Assembly (NCBI GenBank): GCA_020853025.1
Contig: JADYZP010000063.1
Location: 62,001-126,000 of the forward strand
Direction of reading: 5' to 3'
DNA from: Burkholderiales bacterium
GTDB taxonomy: Bacteria > Pseudomonadota > Gammaproteobacteria > Burkholderiales > Casimicrobiaceae
DNA: 64,000 nt
A program made the translations under genes and the position numbers. The notes under the pieces are model-generated. The model did no database searches. It saw only the letters and a program-made list of their open reading frames with translations, and was not told where the DNA came from. How positions within the stretch are numbered: the first letter of the stretch is position 1; each line of letters starts with the position of its first letter. Below, piece after piece: positions 46,496 to 55,393 of the stretch.

Positions 46496-47775
46496 CGACG
46501 ACCCTCCTCTCCGGCGCGCTCGTGCCACGGAGCAACACGCAAGAGTAATGCCATTCCGGGGATCGCCAGCGCCGTGCAGATCAAGAAAAAGTTGAACCAG
46601 CCGGTCTGTGCAACAATCCAGCCGGTGGTGGCGTTGACCACGGTGCGCGGAACCGCCGACAGGCTGGTGAACAGCGCGTACTGTGTCGCGGTGAAGCGCG
46701 GGTTGGTCGTGCGCGCGATGTAGGCGACGTAGGCGACCGTTCCCAGCCCGACACCCAGTGCCTCGAAGGCGATCACGACGCCGAGCGCGACGATGTTGGC
46801 CTCGCCCAGCCAGGCCAGCCAGGCGAAGCCCAGGATCGAGAACAACTGCACCCAGCCGAAAAGCCACAAGCCGCGGTTGATGCCGATTTTCACCATCCAG
46901 AGGCCACCCAGCATGCCGCCGATGACGCTCGCCCACAAGCCGGCGTTCTTGGCGACGACGCCGATCTGCGTCTTGGTGAAGCCCATGTCGAGATAGAACG
47001 GCGTGGCCAACGCAGTCGCCATGCTGTCGCCCAGCTTGTAGAGAAAGATGAACGCCAGCACGGTGAGCGCCTGCGACCAGCCGGCGCGGTCGATGAACTC
47101 CCGGAAGGGCAGGATGACCGCGTCGCGCAGCGTGCGCGGCGCGATGGCGCCGGCCGCCGGTTCGCGCACCACCAGCGTCATCGCGACGCCCGGCAGCATG
47201 AACAGCGCGGTGATGAAGAATACCGACGACCACGGCATGCGGTCGGCAAGGATCAGCGCCAGCGACCCGGGCACGAGGCTCGAGATCCGGTAGGCGTTGA
47301 CGTGGATCGAACTGCCCAGACCCAGTTCGGCGTCGGGCAGGATCTCGCGCCGGAATGCGTCGAGCGCGATGTCGAGGCTGGCCGAAAAGAAGGCGACGGC
47401 CGCCGCCAGGTACGCGATGGCCCAGATATCCGCCTGCGGGTGCAGGAAACCAAGCGCGGGGATCGACACCAGCAGCGCGACGTGCATCGCGAACATCCAG
47501 CCGCGGCGGCGGCCGAGCCACGGGATCGCGAAGCGGTCGAGCAACGGCGACCACAGGAACTTCCACGTGTACGGTAAGCCGATCAACGCGAAGAGACCGA
47601 TCGCCTTCAGGTCCACACCCTCGGAGCGCAGCCACGCCGGTACCAGATTGATCAGCAGGTACAGCGGCAACCCGGACGAAAAACCGGTGAAGACGCAGAT
47701 CAGCATCCGCCGGTTGAACAGCGCCTCGCGCCAGGATTCCTGGCGCGGGACGGCGGGCGGGTCGGGATCGGACAT
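46492..47775 (-). CDS. ampG: AmpG-family muropeptide permease
   Basis: Major facilitator that imports anhydromuropeptides for cell-wall recycling. 427 residues, 12 predicted helices: FTGFSSGLPLYLLINLVPAW and KFLWSPLLDRFAIPWLGRRRGW are AmpG hallmarks, as is SLDIALDAFRREILP. ATG 47775 was preferred to an upstream start because the extra residues are not conserved-looking. It may also influence beta-lactamase induction in species with AmpR; none is seen here. Confidence 0.9.
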   Translation of the reverse strand: MSDPDPPAVPRQESWREALFNRRMLICVFTGFSSGLPLYLLINLVPAWLRSEGVDLKAIGLFALIGLPYTWKFLWSPLLDRFAIPWLGRRRGWMFAMHVALLVSIPALGFLHPQADIWAIAYLAAAVAFFSASLDIALDAFRREILPDAELGLGSSIHVNAYRISSLVPGSLALILADRMPWSSVFFITALFMLPGVAMTLVVREPAAGAIAPRTLRDAVILPFREFIDRAGWSQALTVLAFIFLYKLGDSMATALATPFYLDMGFTKTQIGVVAKNAGLWASVIGGMLGGLWMVKIGINRGLWLFGWVQLFSILGFAWLAWLGEANIVALGVVIAFEALGVGLGTVAYVAYIARTTNPRFTATQYALFTSLSAVPRTVVNATTGWIVAQTGWFNFFLICTALAIPGMALLLRVAPWHERAGEEGRR

Positions 47776-47917
47776 CGCCGGATTGTACGGGGCTGCGAGT
47801 ACCGCCTTGCAGCCTTCTGGCGTCCGCTGCTTCGAACAGCGCCCGGCGGCAGCCGGAGCCACACGGCAGAGGCCTAACGCACAACGGCCAGCCTCGCCTC
47901 ACCGCGGACGAGCGGGC

Positions 47918-49732
47918 TCAGGCGCGCCGGAACCGGTAGATCGCCAGCTCGCCCAAGAGGTTGGGCAGCGCGCTCACCGGCCTGCCGCCCGCCAGCACGA
48001 CGCGATTCTCGACGACGCAGTTGCGCTCGCGCAGGAAGGCGTCGAAGTCGGCCACCGTGCACAGGTGAATGTTCGGCGTGTCGTACCACTGGTACGGCAG
48101 CCGGTCGGACACCGGCATGCGTCCGTTGAAAATCTGCCAGCGATGCGACCAGTGGCCGAAATTCGGAAAGGTGACGATGACCTCGCGGCCGACGCGCAGC
48201 ATTTCGGCGACGATCTCCTCGACGTGGCGCATCGCCTGCAGCGTCTGCGACAGGATCACGCAGTCGAAGGAGGCGTCGTCGAAGCCGGCCAATCCGCTCT
48301 CGAGGTCGCTTTGCAGCACGTTGATGCCGTTGCCGACGCTGGCGAGCACGCCCTCGTTGGCGATCTCGATGCCGTAGCCGCGGACCTGGCGTTCGCGCAT
48401 CAGATAGGCGAGCAGGCTGCCGTCGCCACAGCCCAGGTCGAGGACCTGCGCACCCGGCGTGATCCATTCCGCGATGGTCGCGAAGTCGGCGCGGCTCGCC
48501 TGCCGCTCGCGTTCCTCCACCTTGCGCTTCACCTCGGCGCCGAAGCGAAACGTCGAATAATCGGCGTCGGAGGCGATGTTGTCGAAGTAGCGGCGCACCA
48601 GCGCGTGGTACTGCGGATCGTCGAGCAGGAATGCGTCGTGGCCGTGCGGCGCGTCGATTTCGGCATACGACACGTAGCGCCGGCGGTCGACCAGCGCTTT
48701 CACGATTTCGCGCGAGCGCGCCGGCGGAAAACGCCAGTCGGTGGTGAACGCGACAACCAGAAACCGGCATTCGGCCGGGGCCAGCGCACGCGCCAAGTCG
48801 CCTTCGGTGGCCAGCGCCGGATCGAAATAATCGAGCGCCTTGGTGATGCGCAAGTAGGTGTTGGCGTCGAAGTACTCGGCGAATTTCTCGCCCTGGTAGC
48901 GCAGGTAGGACTCGATCTGAAACTCGGGGGCGAACGAGAACTGCAGGCCGTCGCGCAGCGTACGCCCGAACTTCTCGTCCATCTGCAGATCGGACAGATA
49001 GGTGATGTGGCCGATCATCCGCGCGATGCGCAGCCCGCGCCGCGGCAGCGTCCCGACGCTCGCGAAATGGCCGTCGTGAAAGTCGGGGTCGGTCATGATC
49101 GCGGCGCGCGCCACTTCGTTGAAGGCGATGTTCTGCGCCGAAAGATTGGGTGCGCCGGCGATGACCAGCGCGTGGCGGATGCGCTGCGGATAGCGGATCG
49201 CCCACGACAGCGCCTGCATGCCGCCCAAGCTGCCGCCGATGACCGCGGCGAACTGCGCGATGCCCAGCCGGTCGGCGAGCCGCGCCTGCGACTCGACCCA
49301 GTCCTCGACGGTCACCAGCGGGAAGTCGCCTCCCCATGGCTTTCCGGTGTCCGGATTGATCGACAGCGGGCCGGTCGAGCCGAAGCAGCTGCCCAGGTTG
49401 TTGACGCCGATGACGAAAAACCGGTGGGTGTCGATCGGCTTGCCGGGACCGATCAGATTGTCCCACCAGCCGACGTTGTCGGGCTCGCCGGCGTAATGGC
49501 CGGCGACATGGTGCGACGCGTTGAGCGCGTGGCAGACAAGCACCGCGTTGGACGCGTCGGCGTTGCGCGTGCCGTAGGTTTCGTAGGCCAATTCGTAGCT
49601 CGGCAGCCACTGGCCGCAGGCGAGCTTCAGCGGTTCGCTGAACGAGGCGACCTGCGCTTCAACCAATCCGAACGAGTGCGACCGATCGGCACCTTCACGG
49701 CTGCCGCCGGTGGTTGCGGAGAATGAGGTCAT
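47918..49732 (-). CDS. MetX-MetW fusion: homoserine O-acyltransferase with MetW domain
   Basis: One open frame of 604 residues. Residues 1-388 are MetX, an alpha/beta-hydrolase acyltransferase: nucleophile Ser168 in [10 protein letters not shown], Asp332 in [11 protein letters not shown] and His365 in PHGHDAFLL. Residues about 414-604 are MetW, with SAM-type motif [12 protein letters not shown] (430-441), QTLQAMRH and [14 protein letters not shown] charged linker [11 protein letters not shown] joins them with no stop codon. Elsewhere metX and metW are usually separate overlapping genes. Acetyl versus succinyl donor cannot be told from this. Internal GTG codons in the linker might also start MetW alone. 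Confidence 0.9.
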   Translation of the reverse strand: MTSFSATTGGSREGADRSHSFGLVEAQVASFSEPLKLACGQWLPSYELAYETYGTRNADASNAVLVCHALNASHHVAGHYAGEPDNVGWWDNLIGPGKPIDTHRFFVIGVNNLGSCFGSTGPLSINPDTGKPWGGDFPLVTVEDWVESQARLADRLGIAQFAAVIGGSLGGMQALSWAIRYPQRIRHALVIAGAPNLSAQNIAFNEVARAAIMTDPDFHDGHFASVGTLPRRGLRIARMIGHITYLSDLQMDEKFGRTLRDGLQFSFAPEFQIESYLRYQGEKFAEYFDANTYLRITKALDYFDPALATEGDLARALAPAECRFLVVAFTTDWRFPPARSREIVKALVDRRRYVSYAEIDAPHGHDAFLLDDPQYHALVRRYFDNIASDADYSTFRFGAEVKRKVEERERQASRADFATIAEWITPGAQVLDLGCGDGSLLAYLMRERQVRGYGIEIANEGVLASVGNGINVLQSDLESGLAGFDDASFDCVILSQTLQAMRHVEEIVAEMLRVGREVIVTFPNFGHWSHRWQIFNGRMPVSDRLPYQWYDTPNIHLCTVADFDAFLRERNCVVENRVVLAGGRPVSALPNLLGELAIYRFRRA

Positions 49733-49845
49733 TCCGTGGCGATGTCCGGCGCCGCGCAGACGCGCACTTCCACGACGATCGGGGTGAGCGCGGTCGGCCT
49801 CGCTCGTTTTCGGATGAATGGGTGCATCGGGATGTTCATGGCCAT
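49729..49845 (-). CDS. Possible 38-residue upstream ORF coupled to metX
   Basis: A short frame [20 protein letters not shown]... whose TGA overlaps the metX ATG by four bases (ATGA), an arrangement that suggests translational coupling. The RBS is weak (AGGACC). A TTATAAC sequence just upstream (49863-49858 region) could be a -10. Could be a leader peptide or chance; composition is basic and not obviously regulatory (four Met, no run). Confidence 0.3.
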   Translation of the reverse strand: MAMNIPMHPFIRKRARPTALTPIVVEVRVCAAPDIATE

Positions 49846-50067
49846 GGTCCTGGGGGAAGTTATAACAGGGTTGTCCCGGGAATGCGCGGCGCGGCAAGCG
49901 CCGGGGGTCGCCATTGCCGGTTGATCTCCCAGCGTCCGCGCTACGCCGATAACGTGCCGCGGCTCAGGGCGCCATGCGGCGCTGGATTCCGAGCACGCGC
50001 TCGACGGCGCGCGGGCCAATCGTCAGCCGGGGAGCCAACAACCATGCAAATCGCATGGAATTGAGCA

Positions 50068-50147
50068 AATATTGGTTGTTTGCCACAATATTCTTAGAAC
50101 AACCGTCCATCGGATATTCCATGACAACAGGGTATGACAATGGAATA
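50068..50147. promoter_or_regulatory. AT-rich control region with two inverted repeats
   Basis: In the 490 bases between metX and the next gene lies an AT-rich island. It carries AATATTG (50068-50074) with CAATATT (50086-50092), a perfect 7-base inverted repeat with 11-base spacer. It also carries TATTCCAT (50115-50122) with ATGGAATA (50140-50147), a perfect 8-base repeat with 17-base spacer. Both precede the rightward secreted-protein gene by 75-155 bases, a good place for regulator binding. Apart from this and the small ORF, the gap shows nothing. Confidence 0.5.
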
Positions 50148-50222
50148 GGTTGCCGTACACTGAAGGGTCCCGACCCTGCCGCTGCCACGACAGGATTTGC
50201 CCGACCGCACGGAGATTGCCGG

Positions 50223-52382
50223 ATGAAACACCCGCCTCGACTCGTTCTTGCCTTGTTGGCGCCGATTGTTCTTGCCTGGTCGGCGTCGGTCTCGGCAATA
50301 CCCAATTGCGCTAACGGCAAAGCGCTCTACACAAAGACAAGTCCCGAAGTCGCAACCTCGTGTTCGAACTCGTCTTGCCACACATCCCATCCAGAGAACA
50401 ATACGAACAATATCCAAGCCGGCGCGAATTATCCAAGCGCCATCGACAATATCCTCGACAACGGCGTCACGATGAAGCCGCTGCAATTAAAGGCCAATCT
50501 ACCGCTTTCTCCTTCCGATATCGAGGACTTGGCGTCATGGATTTTCTACGCGCCGAACTGTCCGAGTCCCAACGTCGCCGCCAGTCCCCCCTCCGCATCG
50601 TTCGGCAATCAGGACGTCGGCTCTACCTCCGCCGGACAGACGATCACGATCACCAACAGCGGTGCCGCCGACGCGACCGGAATGAGCTATCCGGCTGCGC
50701 CCGCGCCATTTTCGCAAACGAAAACCTGCACGGCGACGCTCGCCGCCGGTGCTTCCTGCACGATCACCTTCACCTTCAGCCCGACCGCCGCCGGCAGCTT
50801 CACGCCGACGTACACCATCGCCGGCGACAGCAGCATCAGCGTGCCGATCTCACTGTCCGGCACCGGCGTCTCGCCGGCGCCCAACCTGCAGGCATCACCG
50901 TCGAGCGCGTCGCTGGGCTCGGTCGCCGTCGGAGCGCAGTCGGCCCCGAAGACGATCACCGTCACCAACACCGGCGCGCCGACGACCATCGCGTCGTTCA
51001 CCAACCCGAACCCGGCGGAGTTCGTCGTCACCGGCAACACGTGTGCGAGTGGCGCGCTGGGCACCAACGCGTCGTGCTCGTTCAGCGTCGCCTACAAGCC
51101 GACCGCCGCCGGCTCCGACAACGTCAACCTGACGATCAGCCATAGCGGAGGCTCGCTCGCGATCCCTGCCAGCGGCACCGGAACCGCGGCACCGTCGGCG
51201 TCGCTGTCGGCATCACCGTCATCGCTGGCCTTCGGCAACGTCACCGTCGGTGCCACCAGCGCCGCGCGGGCGCTGACCGTCTCCAACACCGGCGGTGCGG
51301 CAGCCGCGGGTGTGAATTTCGCCAACGGCAACGCCGCCGAGTTCGTCGTCAGCGGCAACACCTGCGGCGCCTCGATCGCCGCCGGCGCGTCGTGCACGCT
51401 CAGCATCGCCTACAAGCCTTCGGCCGCGGATGCAGACAGCTCGAGCATCAGCATCACCTATAACGGCGGTTCGCCGGTCGTCGTCGCATTGAGCGGCACC
51501 GGCACGGCCGCGGCAACCGCCAACCTGCAGGCGGCGCCGCCGCTGATCGCGTTCGGCGACGTCACGGTCGGCCAGGTCTCCAGCGCGACGGTGGTCACGA
51601 TCAGCAACAACGGTAACGCCGCGGCGACTGCGGTCGCCTTCGCCAACGGCAACGCGGCCGAGTTCGTCGTCAGCGGCAACAACTGCGGCGCATCGCTCGC
51701 CGCCGGTGCGACGTGTACGCTCAACGTCGCCTACGCGCCAGCCGCCGCGGGTGCGGTGAGCGCGACGCTGACGATCAACTACGCGGGCGGAAGCGCGCTG
51801 TCGATCTCGCTGTCCGGCACTGGCGTCGCTGCGCCGCCGCCGCCGCCTCCACCGCCGCCTCCACCGCCGCCTCCACCAGCGCCACCGCCGACCGGCGCGA
51901 CCATCGACGCGATCGAGTACTACCACAAGGACTTCGACCATTACTTCATCACGGCCATCGCCGACGAGATCACCAAGCTCGACAACGGAAGCTTTGTCGG
52001 CTGGGCGCGGACCGGGCGTTCGTTCAAGGTGCCGACGGCGAAGTCCGGCGGCATGAGCAGCGTCTGCCGTTTCTTCAGCACGGCGTTCGGCCCGAAGAGT
52101 TCGCACTTCTACACCAACAATGCGCCGGAATGCACGGCTGTGAAAGCCAATCCGGACTGGCAGCTCGAAGACGAATCGGTGTTCGCGATCCAGTCTCCGG
52201 ACTTCGACGGCAACTGCCCGGCCGCAACCCTCCCGGTCTATCGGATGTACAACCAGGGCCAGGGCGGCGCGCCCAACCACCGCTTCAGCACCGATTTCAA
52301 CGTGCGCACGCAGATGCTGGACAAGGGCTGGATTCCTGAAGGGGCGGGCAAGATCGGCGTCATGATGTGCGCGCCGGAGTAG
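50223..52382 (+). CDS. Secreted protein: CX4CH cytochrome-like domain, choice-of-anchor repeats, DUF5648-like end
   Basis: 719 residues. Signal peptide to about 25. Residues 27-112 look like a class I cytochrome c: Cys47-X4-Cys52-His53, a possible Met85 ligand and final helix DIEDLASWIFYAPNC. Four HYDIN/choice-of-anchor-D immunoglobulin-like repeats follow (about 118-218, 220-320, 322-428, 430-535), each with a conserved FG..DV/TVG opening and C-rich middle. A poly-Pro linker (537-556) leads to a C-terminal domain (559-719) with DFDHYFITA, CRFFSTAFGPKSSHFYT and NHRFSTDFNVR, like DUF5648 repeats. Probably exported to the surface; role unknown. Confidence 0.8.
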   Translation: MKHPPRLVLALLAPIVLAWSASVSAIPNCANGKALYTKTSPEVATSCSNSSCHTSHPENNTNNIQAGANYPSAIDNILDNGVTMKPLQLKANLPLSPSDIEDLASWIFYAPNCPSPNVAASPPSASFGNQDVGSTSAGQTITITNSGAADATGMSYPAAPAPFSQTKTCTATLAAGASCTITFTFSPTAAGSFTPTYTIAGDSSISVPISLSGTGVSPAPNLQASPSSASLGSVAVGAQSAPKTITVTNTGAPTTIASFTNPNPAEFVVTGNTCASGALGTNASCSFSVAYKPTAAGSDNVNLTISHSGGSLAIPASGTGTAAPSASLSASPSSLAFGNVTVGATSAARALTVSNTGGAAAAGVNFANGNAAEFVVSGNTCGASIAAGASCTLSIAYKPSAADADSSSISITYNGGSPVVVALSGTGTAAATANLQAAPPLIAFGDVTVGQVSSATVVTISNNGNAAATAVAFANGNAAEFVVSGNNCGASLAAGATCTLNVAYAPAAAGAVSATLTINYAGGSALSISLSGTGVAAPPPPPPPPPPPPPPPAPPPTGATIDAIEYYHKDFDHYFITAIADEITKLDNGSFVGWARTGRSFKVPTAKSGGMSSVCRFFSTAFGPKSSHFYTNNAPECTAVKANPDWQLEDESVFAIQSPDFDGNCPAATLPVYRMYNQGQGGAPNHRFSTDFNVRTQMLDKGWIPEGAGKIGVMMCAPE
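51318..51735 (+). repeat. Near-identical DNA blocks in repeats 3 and 4 of the secreted protein
   Basis: About 98 bases at 51318-51415 recur with few changes at 51638-51735, both encoding FANGNAAEFVVSGN with a Cys-Gly-Ala continuation. The similarity exceeds that of the other repeats and suggests recent duplication or gene conversion inside the gene. Such blocks are recombination-prone. Confidence 0.6.
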
Positions 52383-52416
52383 CCGAGGAATCGCACGCCG
52401 CGCGCTTTGCGGTCAC

Positions 52417-53334
52417 CTACAGCGGATCGCTTGCGCCGCTATAGCTTGCGCGGCGCAGCCCGCCGTCGGCCGCGACGCCGAGCCACTGCACGTCCTGAGC
52501 ATCGAGGAACGCTTCGGCGCCGTCTTCGAGCAGCATCGCGATCGTCGCGCAACTGCCGGCGACCACGCACAGCGGCGACACCACGCTGATCGATTGCCAG
52601 TGCGCCACCGGCATGCCCGTTCCCGGGTTGAGGATGTGGCAGTAGCGACGTCCGTCGATCTCGAAATAGCGTTCGTAGTCGCCGCTGGTCGCGAGCGCGC
52701 CCGCGGCGAGATCGAAGCCCGCCAGCGCCGCTCCGGTGTGCCGCGGATGCCGGATGCCGACGCGCCATGGCGTACCGTCGGCCTGCGGACCGATGGCGCG
52801 GACGTCGCCGCCTAGGTTGACAAGTCCATGGCGCAGGCCATGCTCGAGACAGATCGTCGCCACACGGTCAGCCGCGTACTCCTTGCCGATACCGCCGAAG
52901 TCGACCTCCATTCCGGCACGCGGCAGCCGGATGCACTTCGCGCTCCACTCGACCTCTGCCCAGCCGACCAGCGCAACAGCCTCCGCGAGGTCGCCGGGTT
53001 GCGGCAACGCCGGCGGCTCGCGCCGAAAGTCCCACGCACGGCGCAGCACGCCCGAAGTGATGTCGAAGAGGCCGCCGGACAGCGCGTGGCACTGGTCGGC
53101 GTAGCGCAAGAGCGCCGCGGTCTCGGTGTCGATGGGCACGGCGTCGCCGCCCGCCGCGCAATTGACGCGCGTGGTCACGCTGTCGTCGCGATAGCGGGAG
53201 TATTTTGCCTCGATGCGGCGCACGTCGGCGATCGCCGACCTCGCCGCACGGCGCGCGACGTCGATGTCCGCCGCCGCGAGCTGGATCTCGTTCTCGGCCG
53301 CCATCGCGCGAAACGTCTGGCGAAACAGTTTCAT
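52417..53334 (-). CDS. apbE: FAD:protein FMN transferase ApbE
   Basis: Attaches FMN from FAD to a Ser/Thr of extracytoplasmic proteins. 305 residues: an N-terminal domain with KYSRYRDDSVTTRVN, then LSGGLFDITSGVL, the metal/substrate region VDFGGIGKEYAADRV, LVNLGGDVRAIGPQ and CHILNPGTGMPV. No lipobox or strong signal is seen in the first residues (MKLFRQTFRAMAAEN), so its site of action is unclear. Last gene of the TlpA-DUF4266-DUF3570-ApbE operon, 92 bases after the DUF3570 stop. Confidence 0.93.
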   Translation of the reverse strand: MKLFRQTFRAMAAENEIQLAAADIDVARRAARSAIADVRRIEAKYSRYRDDSVTTRVNCAAGGDAVPIDTETAALLRYADQCHALSGGLFDITSGVLRRAWDFRREPPALPQPGDLAEAVALVGWAEVEWSAKCIRLPRAGMEVDFGGIGKEYAADRVATICLEHGLRHGLVNLGGDVRAIGPQADGTPWRVGIRHPRHTGAALAGFDLAAGALATSGDYERYFEIDGRRYCHILNPGTGMPVAHWQSISVVSPLCVVAGSCATIAMLLEDGAEAFLDAQDVQWLGVAADGGLRRASYSGASDPL

Positions 53335-53426
53335 CGTCGAAGGATTGCAGGTCCGGCTGCAGCCGGTCGTGACATCGCGCACCGCTGAAGCCTTGCCCGC
53401 AACATCAAGCGGCGTAGCCCGCGGGA

Positions 53427-54581
53427 TCAGAAATTCTTGGTCAGGTTGAGCTGGAACCAGCGCGCGGAAAAGGTCTGGATGCCGGGGCTGCCGCTGTCGA
53501 AGATCTGCCAGTCCGGATCCTGCCGGTACATGTCGGCGCGCAGCGCGATGCTCCAGCCGTCCCACAGCGTCTTGCCGACGATGATGCCGGCGGTGATGGC
53601 ACCGAAGGACGCGAGCCGCGTGTCGGCGCTGTAGTGCGCGCCCTCGCCGCCATATCCCTTCGGCCACGGCGGGTTGAAGTAGAAGTCCGCCGCGGTCTGC
53701 GTGTAGAAGCGAAAGCCAGGCGTCAGCGTCCAGCCCCAGGGCAGCGCCTGCGCCCACGCGACCTCGAAGGTGTTCGACGTGCTGCCGAAGGAGTCGAAGA
53801 GCAGCCGGTAGCCGAGCTTCAGCGTCGCGTCCGCTTCGGGCACGTACTGGTTGTAGCGCGTCAGCCATGCCAGCGTCTGCCGCGTCGTCGGCCTCGTGTC
53901 GAGCGACTTGTACGGATCGGAGTAGTAGCCGTGGCCGGTGTAGTAGGTGAGGTTCGACTGGATGATCGAGTTGGCCGACAGCGCCTGCGTGACCCCGGCC
54001 ACGAACTCCAGCGAGTTGCGACTGGAATTCGGTGCGATGCCGTTGGTCGCATTGATGCGATCGTTGGTGCCTGCGACGCCCAGCGTCCACGTCCGGTTGC
54101 GGTCGTCGCTGTAGAGCTGCACGGTGGCCGACGCGCCGCGTGACAGGAAGTCCTGCTCCGACGACACGAAGCCTCCGACGCTCACTGCGTAACTGCCAAA
54201 GTAGCGGGTGACCTTGACGTCGCCGGCGGTTCGGTAGTCGTAGATCGAGGCGCCCGAAAGCACGTTGAAGTACAGCGGTGAGGCTCCGGACATCGCGTCG
54301 TAGACGATGCCGCCCTCGACGACCCACGAGTCGCCGATGGGCACCAGCGCGTAAAACGCCGGCGCGTCGACGGTCATCCGGTTGTGTCCCGGCTGCCAGT
54401 CGCGGTAGCTCAGGTACTGCAGCTCGACAATGCCCTGGTCCGGCGCGGACTGCGCCTGCGCCGATATCGGCACGACGCCGGGCAGGGCGAGCGCTGCGGC
54501 TAGAAGCGCGCCGACCGGAGCGGCGTCCCGCGTCGCCGATCGCCCCGCGCGCGGTGGATCAGTTGCAGCCACAGCCGCCAC
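53427..54581 (-). CDS. DUF3570 outer-membrane beta-barrel-like protein
   Basis: 384 residues. An N-terminal Ala/Pro leader resembling those of the family ([20 protein letters not shown]) contains a hydrophobic signal to about 43. After that, alternating strands rich in aromatic and small residues (YLSYRDWQPGHNRMTVDAPAF, QSNLTYYTGHGYYSDPYKSLD) end in a terminal Phe (FQLNLTKNF), the outer-membrane barrel signature. The GTG start at 54581 overlaps the DUF4266 stop by 23 bases. Function unknown; the family travels with DUF4266 and ApbE. Confidence 0.87.
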   Translation of the reverse strand: MAAVAATDPPRAGRSATRDAAPVGALLAAALALPGVVPISAQAQSAPDQGIVELQYLSYRDWQPGHNRMTVDAPAFYALVPIGDSWVVEGGIVYDAMSGASPLYFNVLSGASIYDYRTAGDVKVTRYFGSYAVSVGGFVSSEQDFLSRGASATVQLYSDDRNRTWTLGVAGTNDRINATNGIAPNSSRNSLEFVAGVTQALSANSIIQSNLTYYTGHGYYSDPYKSLDTRPTTRQTLAWLTRYNQYVPEADATLKLGYRLLFDSFGSTSNTFEVAWAQALPWGWTLTPGFRFYTQTAADFYFNPPWPKGYGGEGAHYSADTRLASFGAITAGIIVGKTLWDGWSIALRADMYRQDPDWQIFDSGSPGIQTFSARWFQLNLTKNF

Positions 54582-54774
54582 CGCCGACGCCGTAGCCGCC
54601 GGTCGCCGCTTCCTTGCTGGTGTAGATGTGCTGCTGCGTCTTGGCGTCCAGCCGGTCGTAGTCGAACTGCATCTCCGGCCGCGCGAGGTTGCCGCGCTCC
54701 CACGGTTTCGGCGGCTCGATGCTCGCGCAGGCGCCGAGCGCGGCGGCGAGGATTGCGATGAATGCGACGCGCAT
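54559..54774 (-). CDS. DUF4266 small lipoprotein
   Basis: 71 residues. Lipobox LGAC near residue 15, then PPKPWERGNLARPEMQFDYD and the conserved HIYTSKEAATGGYGVGGGGC ending in GCN. The glycine-rich tail has two cysteines (GGCGCN) and is the most conserved part of DUF4266. It could be a redox or metal site exposed to the neighbouring thioredoxin. The start lies 19 bases after the tlpA-like stop; the C-terminus overlaps the DUF3570 start. Confidence 0.87.
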   Translation of the reverse strand: MRVAFIAILAAALGACASIEPPKPWERGNLARPEMQFDYDRLDAKTQQHIYTSKEAATGGYGVGGGGCGCN

Positions 54775-54793
54775 GCGCGGTGTCCCCGTACCT

Positions 54794-55306
54794 CTAGTTC
54801 GTCGCAGTCGCCAGCAGCGCTGCGATGCGTTGCTCGAGGCCCGCCTTGTGCTCATCGACGAAACCGCGCTCGACATGAACGACGTTGCCGCGCGCGTCGA
54901 TCAGGTACGAACTGGGCATTCCCTTGACCCCGTAGGTCGACGGTGTCGCCCCTGCGTCATCGTAAACCACGGTGAAGGCTGGCGGGGTCAGCGCCAGGAA
55001 CTTCTCGGCGTCGGAGCGCTTCTTGTCGACATTGACGCCGACGACCGTGAAGCCGCGCGCACCGTACTTTTGCTGCATCTCGTTCATCCACGGGAACGAG
55101 CGACGGCAGGGCCCACACCACGACGCCCAGAAGTCGACGTAGACGACGCGTCCGCGCAGGCGCTCCAGAGCAACGACTTCGCCCTTGGCGGTCGACAGGC
55201 TGAACGCGGGTGCAGCCGCGCCGGCCTCGACGGCCTGGGCGAGCGGCGCCGATAGCACCAGCGCGACGGCCAGAAACAAGGTACGCACAATCGAGGCAGT
55301 TTTCAT
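54794..55306 (-). CDS. TlpA-like periplasmic thioredoxin
   Basis: 170 residues: signal peptide to about 25 (ending AQA), then a thioredoxin fold with FWASWCGPCRRSFPWMNEMQ (CGPC active site near 69-72), cis-Pro in KGMPSSYLIDARG. The central insert GFTVVGVNVDKKRSDAEKFL is typical of TlpA/ResA. Probably a thiol reductant for partners encoded next to it. First gene of the operon; ATG 55306. Confidence 0.92.
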   Translation of the reverse strand: MKTASIVRTLFLAVALVLSAPLAQAVEAGAAAPAFSLSTAKGEVVALERLRGRVVYVDFWASWCGPCRRSFPWMNEMQQKYGARGFTVVGVNVDKKRSDAEKFLALTPPAFTVVYDDAGATPSTYGVKGMPSSYLIDARGNVVHVERGFVDEHKAGLEQRIAALLATATN

Positions 55307-55393
55307 GACATTGGCATTATGCATGATGTGCGCCAACGGCGACACCTTCGGAAATAACGAAGCAGGAATCGCGCCCATCGGCGCCTGAAGCCG

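Noticed and set aside
47297-49726. Open frame of about 800 codons opposite ampG and metX-metW
   Set aside because: Low-complexity Arg/Ala/Asp composition, no family motif; antisense shadow.
51832-51892. Poly-proline run as a possible frameshift or assembly error
   Set aside because: The frame stays open and recognisable domains lie on both sides; poly-Pro hinges are common in such secreted proteins.
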